Positions 63,287 to 64,000 of a stretch of DNA of 64,000 nt are shown piece by piece. Origin of the DNA: Phyllobacterium sp. T1293 (GTDB lineage: Bacteria > Pseudomonadota > Alphaproteobacteria > Rhizobiales > Rhizobiaceae). The stretch covers positions 3,477,001 through 3,541,000 of the forward strand of contig NZ_CP088273.1 in assembly GCF_020731415.2 (NCBI RefSeq), in the 5' to 3' direction. The notes beneath the pieces were generated by a model. That model did not search any database, was not told the DNA's origin, and worked only from the letters and a program-made list of their open reading frames with translations. Made by a program: the position numbers and the translations under genes. Positions within the stretch are counted from its first letter, which is position 1. The number at the start of each line of letters is the position of its first letter.

Positions 63287-64000
63287 ATGACGCCTTGGCT
63301 GACAATTATCGGGATTGGTGAGGATGGCTATAGCGGGCTTGGTGCCAATGCCCGTGATGCGCTGGGTCAAGCGGCAACAATCTTCGGCGGCAAGCGGCAC
63401 CTTGAATTCCTGCCCGGTACGGTGACGGCCAAGCAGATTGCATGGCCAACACCATTCTCGGATGTTTATCCGACCCTCAAAGCATTGCGCGGCACAAATG
63501 TCGTGGTGCTGGCCAGCGGCGATCCGATGCATTTTGGCATGGGCGCAACCCTGACCCGGTTCTTTGATCGGGGCGAGATGCGAATATTGCCTGCGCCGGC
63601 ATCCTTCTCGCTTGCTGCCGCTGCTATGGGCTGGCCAATACAGCATGTGCATCTGCTCAGCGTGCATGGGCGTCCAGTGGAAACGCTGTTCAAATCCTTC
63701 ACGCCGAGGGCAAGGCTGCTGATCCTCAGCAATGATGGCGGCACGCCTGTTCAGGTGGCGCGGATGCTGATTGAAAGTGGCTTCGGTTCGGCCCGGCTTA
63801 CGGTACTGGAACATCTGGGCGGCGAGGCGGAGCATCGCGTCGACGGGCTGGCCGCGGATTGGAGCCATCCCCGGAGCGCCGATCTCAACGTTATTGCGGT
63901 GGATTGCGGACCAGCGGCCGTCGAGGCGCGAGCCTATTCCACACTTTCGGGCCTGCCCGATGAAGCCTTCGAGAATGACGGCCAATTGACCAAGCGGGAT
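63287..64000 (+). CDS. cobL: Precorrin-6Y C5,15-methyltransferase CobL, 5' part
   Basis: An open frame from ATG 63287 runs off the window without a stop (238 codons seen). It starts TPWLTIIGIGEDGYSGLGAN, the CbiE-type N-terminal methyltransferase domain, with VVLASGDPMHFGMGATLTRF in the usual position. CobL methylates precorrin-6Y at C5 and C15 and removes a carboxyl group. The C-terminal CbiT domain lies outside. It diverges from cobG across about 140 bases, where no B12-riboswitch pattern was seen. Confidence 0.9.
   Translation, partial: MTPWLTIIGIGEDGYSGLGANARDALGQAATIFGGKRHLEFLPGTVTAKQIAWPTPFSDVYPTLKALRGTNVVVLASGDPMHFGMGATLTRFFDRGEMRILPAPASFSLAAAAMGWPIQHVHLLSVHGRPVETLFKSFTPRARLLILSNDGGTPVQVARMLIESGFGSARLTVLEHLGGEAEHRVDGLAADWSHPRSADLNVIAVDCGPAAVEARAYSTLSGLPDEAFENDGQLTKRD

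Noticed and set aside
63146..63985. Minus-strand frame of 279 codons antisense to cobL
   Set aside because: Its protein is rich in His, Gln, Arg and Cys without any motif, while the plus strand encodes a convincing CobL N-terminal domain that runs off the window edge.
1..64000. CRISPR arrays, rRNA genes, complete insertion sequences
   Set aside because: No regularly spaced repeats, rRNA segments or transposase frames were seen in the window.

Overview
The window looks like a chromosomal segment of an alphaproteobacterium of the Rhizobiales, most probably Brucellaceae (Brucella/Ochrobactrum-like). The evidence is the gene order ruvCAB - ybgC-tolQRAB-pal-cpoB - tilS - ftsH - glmM, an Omp25/Omp31-type outer membrane protein, serC-serA, purA, an RpoH1-type sigma-32 factor, an aerobic cobGHIJ/cobL cluster, CtrA-type TTAA-N7-TTAA boxes and alphaproteobacterial LexA boxes (GTTC-N7-GTTC). 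Genus cannot be fixed from the sequence alone.

Layout. 1-32,332 is core chromosome: end of a TauE/SafE permease, OpgC-like acyltransferase, acyl-CoA synthetase, an RcdA-like (DUF1465) cell-cycle adaptor, ruvCAB, a secreted GH5 glycosidase, the complete Tol-Pal envelope system, tilS, ftsH, glmM, an outer membrane protein, serine biosynthesis with a serC leader RNA, purA, several acetyltransferases, rpoH and rluD. 32,333-32,407 is tRNA-Glu(CTC).

32,361-54,255 is an approximately 21.9-kb integrated element bounded by a perfect 56-bp direct repeat that contains the 3' half of the tRNA gene. Its tyrosine recombinase lies at the end far from the tRNA. Next to it are an AlpA-like DNA-binding protein, a compact set of overlapping phage-type early genes (winged-helix proteins, a replication-like protein), a tail-spike-like beta-helix protein and a large phage ejection-type protein. 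I see no large terminase, portal or capsid gene, and a small-terminase/DUF5681-like gene survives only as a broken relic. The remaining 12 kb carries XRE and LexA-box control regions, small zinc-ribbon paralogues, DUF2750, YcxB-like, DUF982, YcgJ-like, a secreted ClpP-fold/SH3 protein, a lipoprotein, a frameshifted DUF3800 gene and an internally deleted SRAP (YedK) gene. It is best read as a decaying or satellite-like prophage with exported accessory cargo.

54,256-64,000 is core chromosome again: an OmpA-like-domain protein, an FMN-dependent alpha-hydroxy acid dehydrogenase, a D-2-hydroxyacid dehydrogenase, purU, and the cobalamin genes cobG-cobH-cobI-(cbiG)cobJ on the minus strand with cobL diverging and running off the right edge.

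Regulatory themes: four perfect CtrA-type boxes lie upstream of rcdA (two), pal and the outer membrane protein gene, linking cell-cycle control to envelope genes. LexA-type boxes lie upstream of ruvC and of a small operon in the element.
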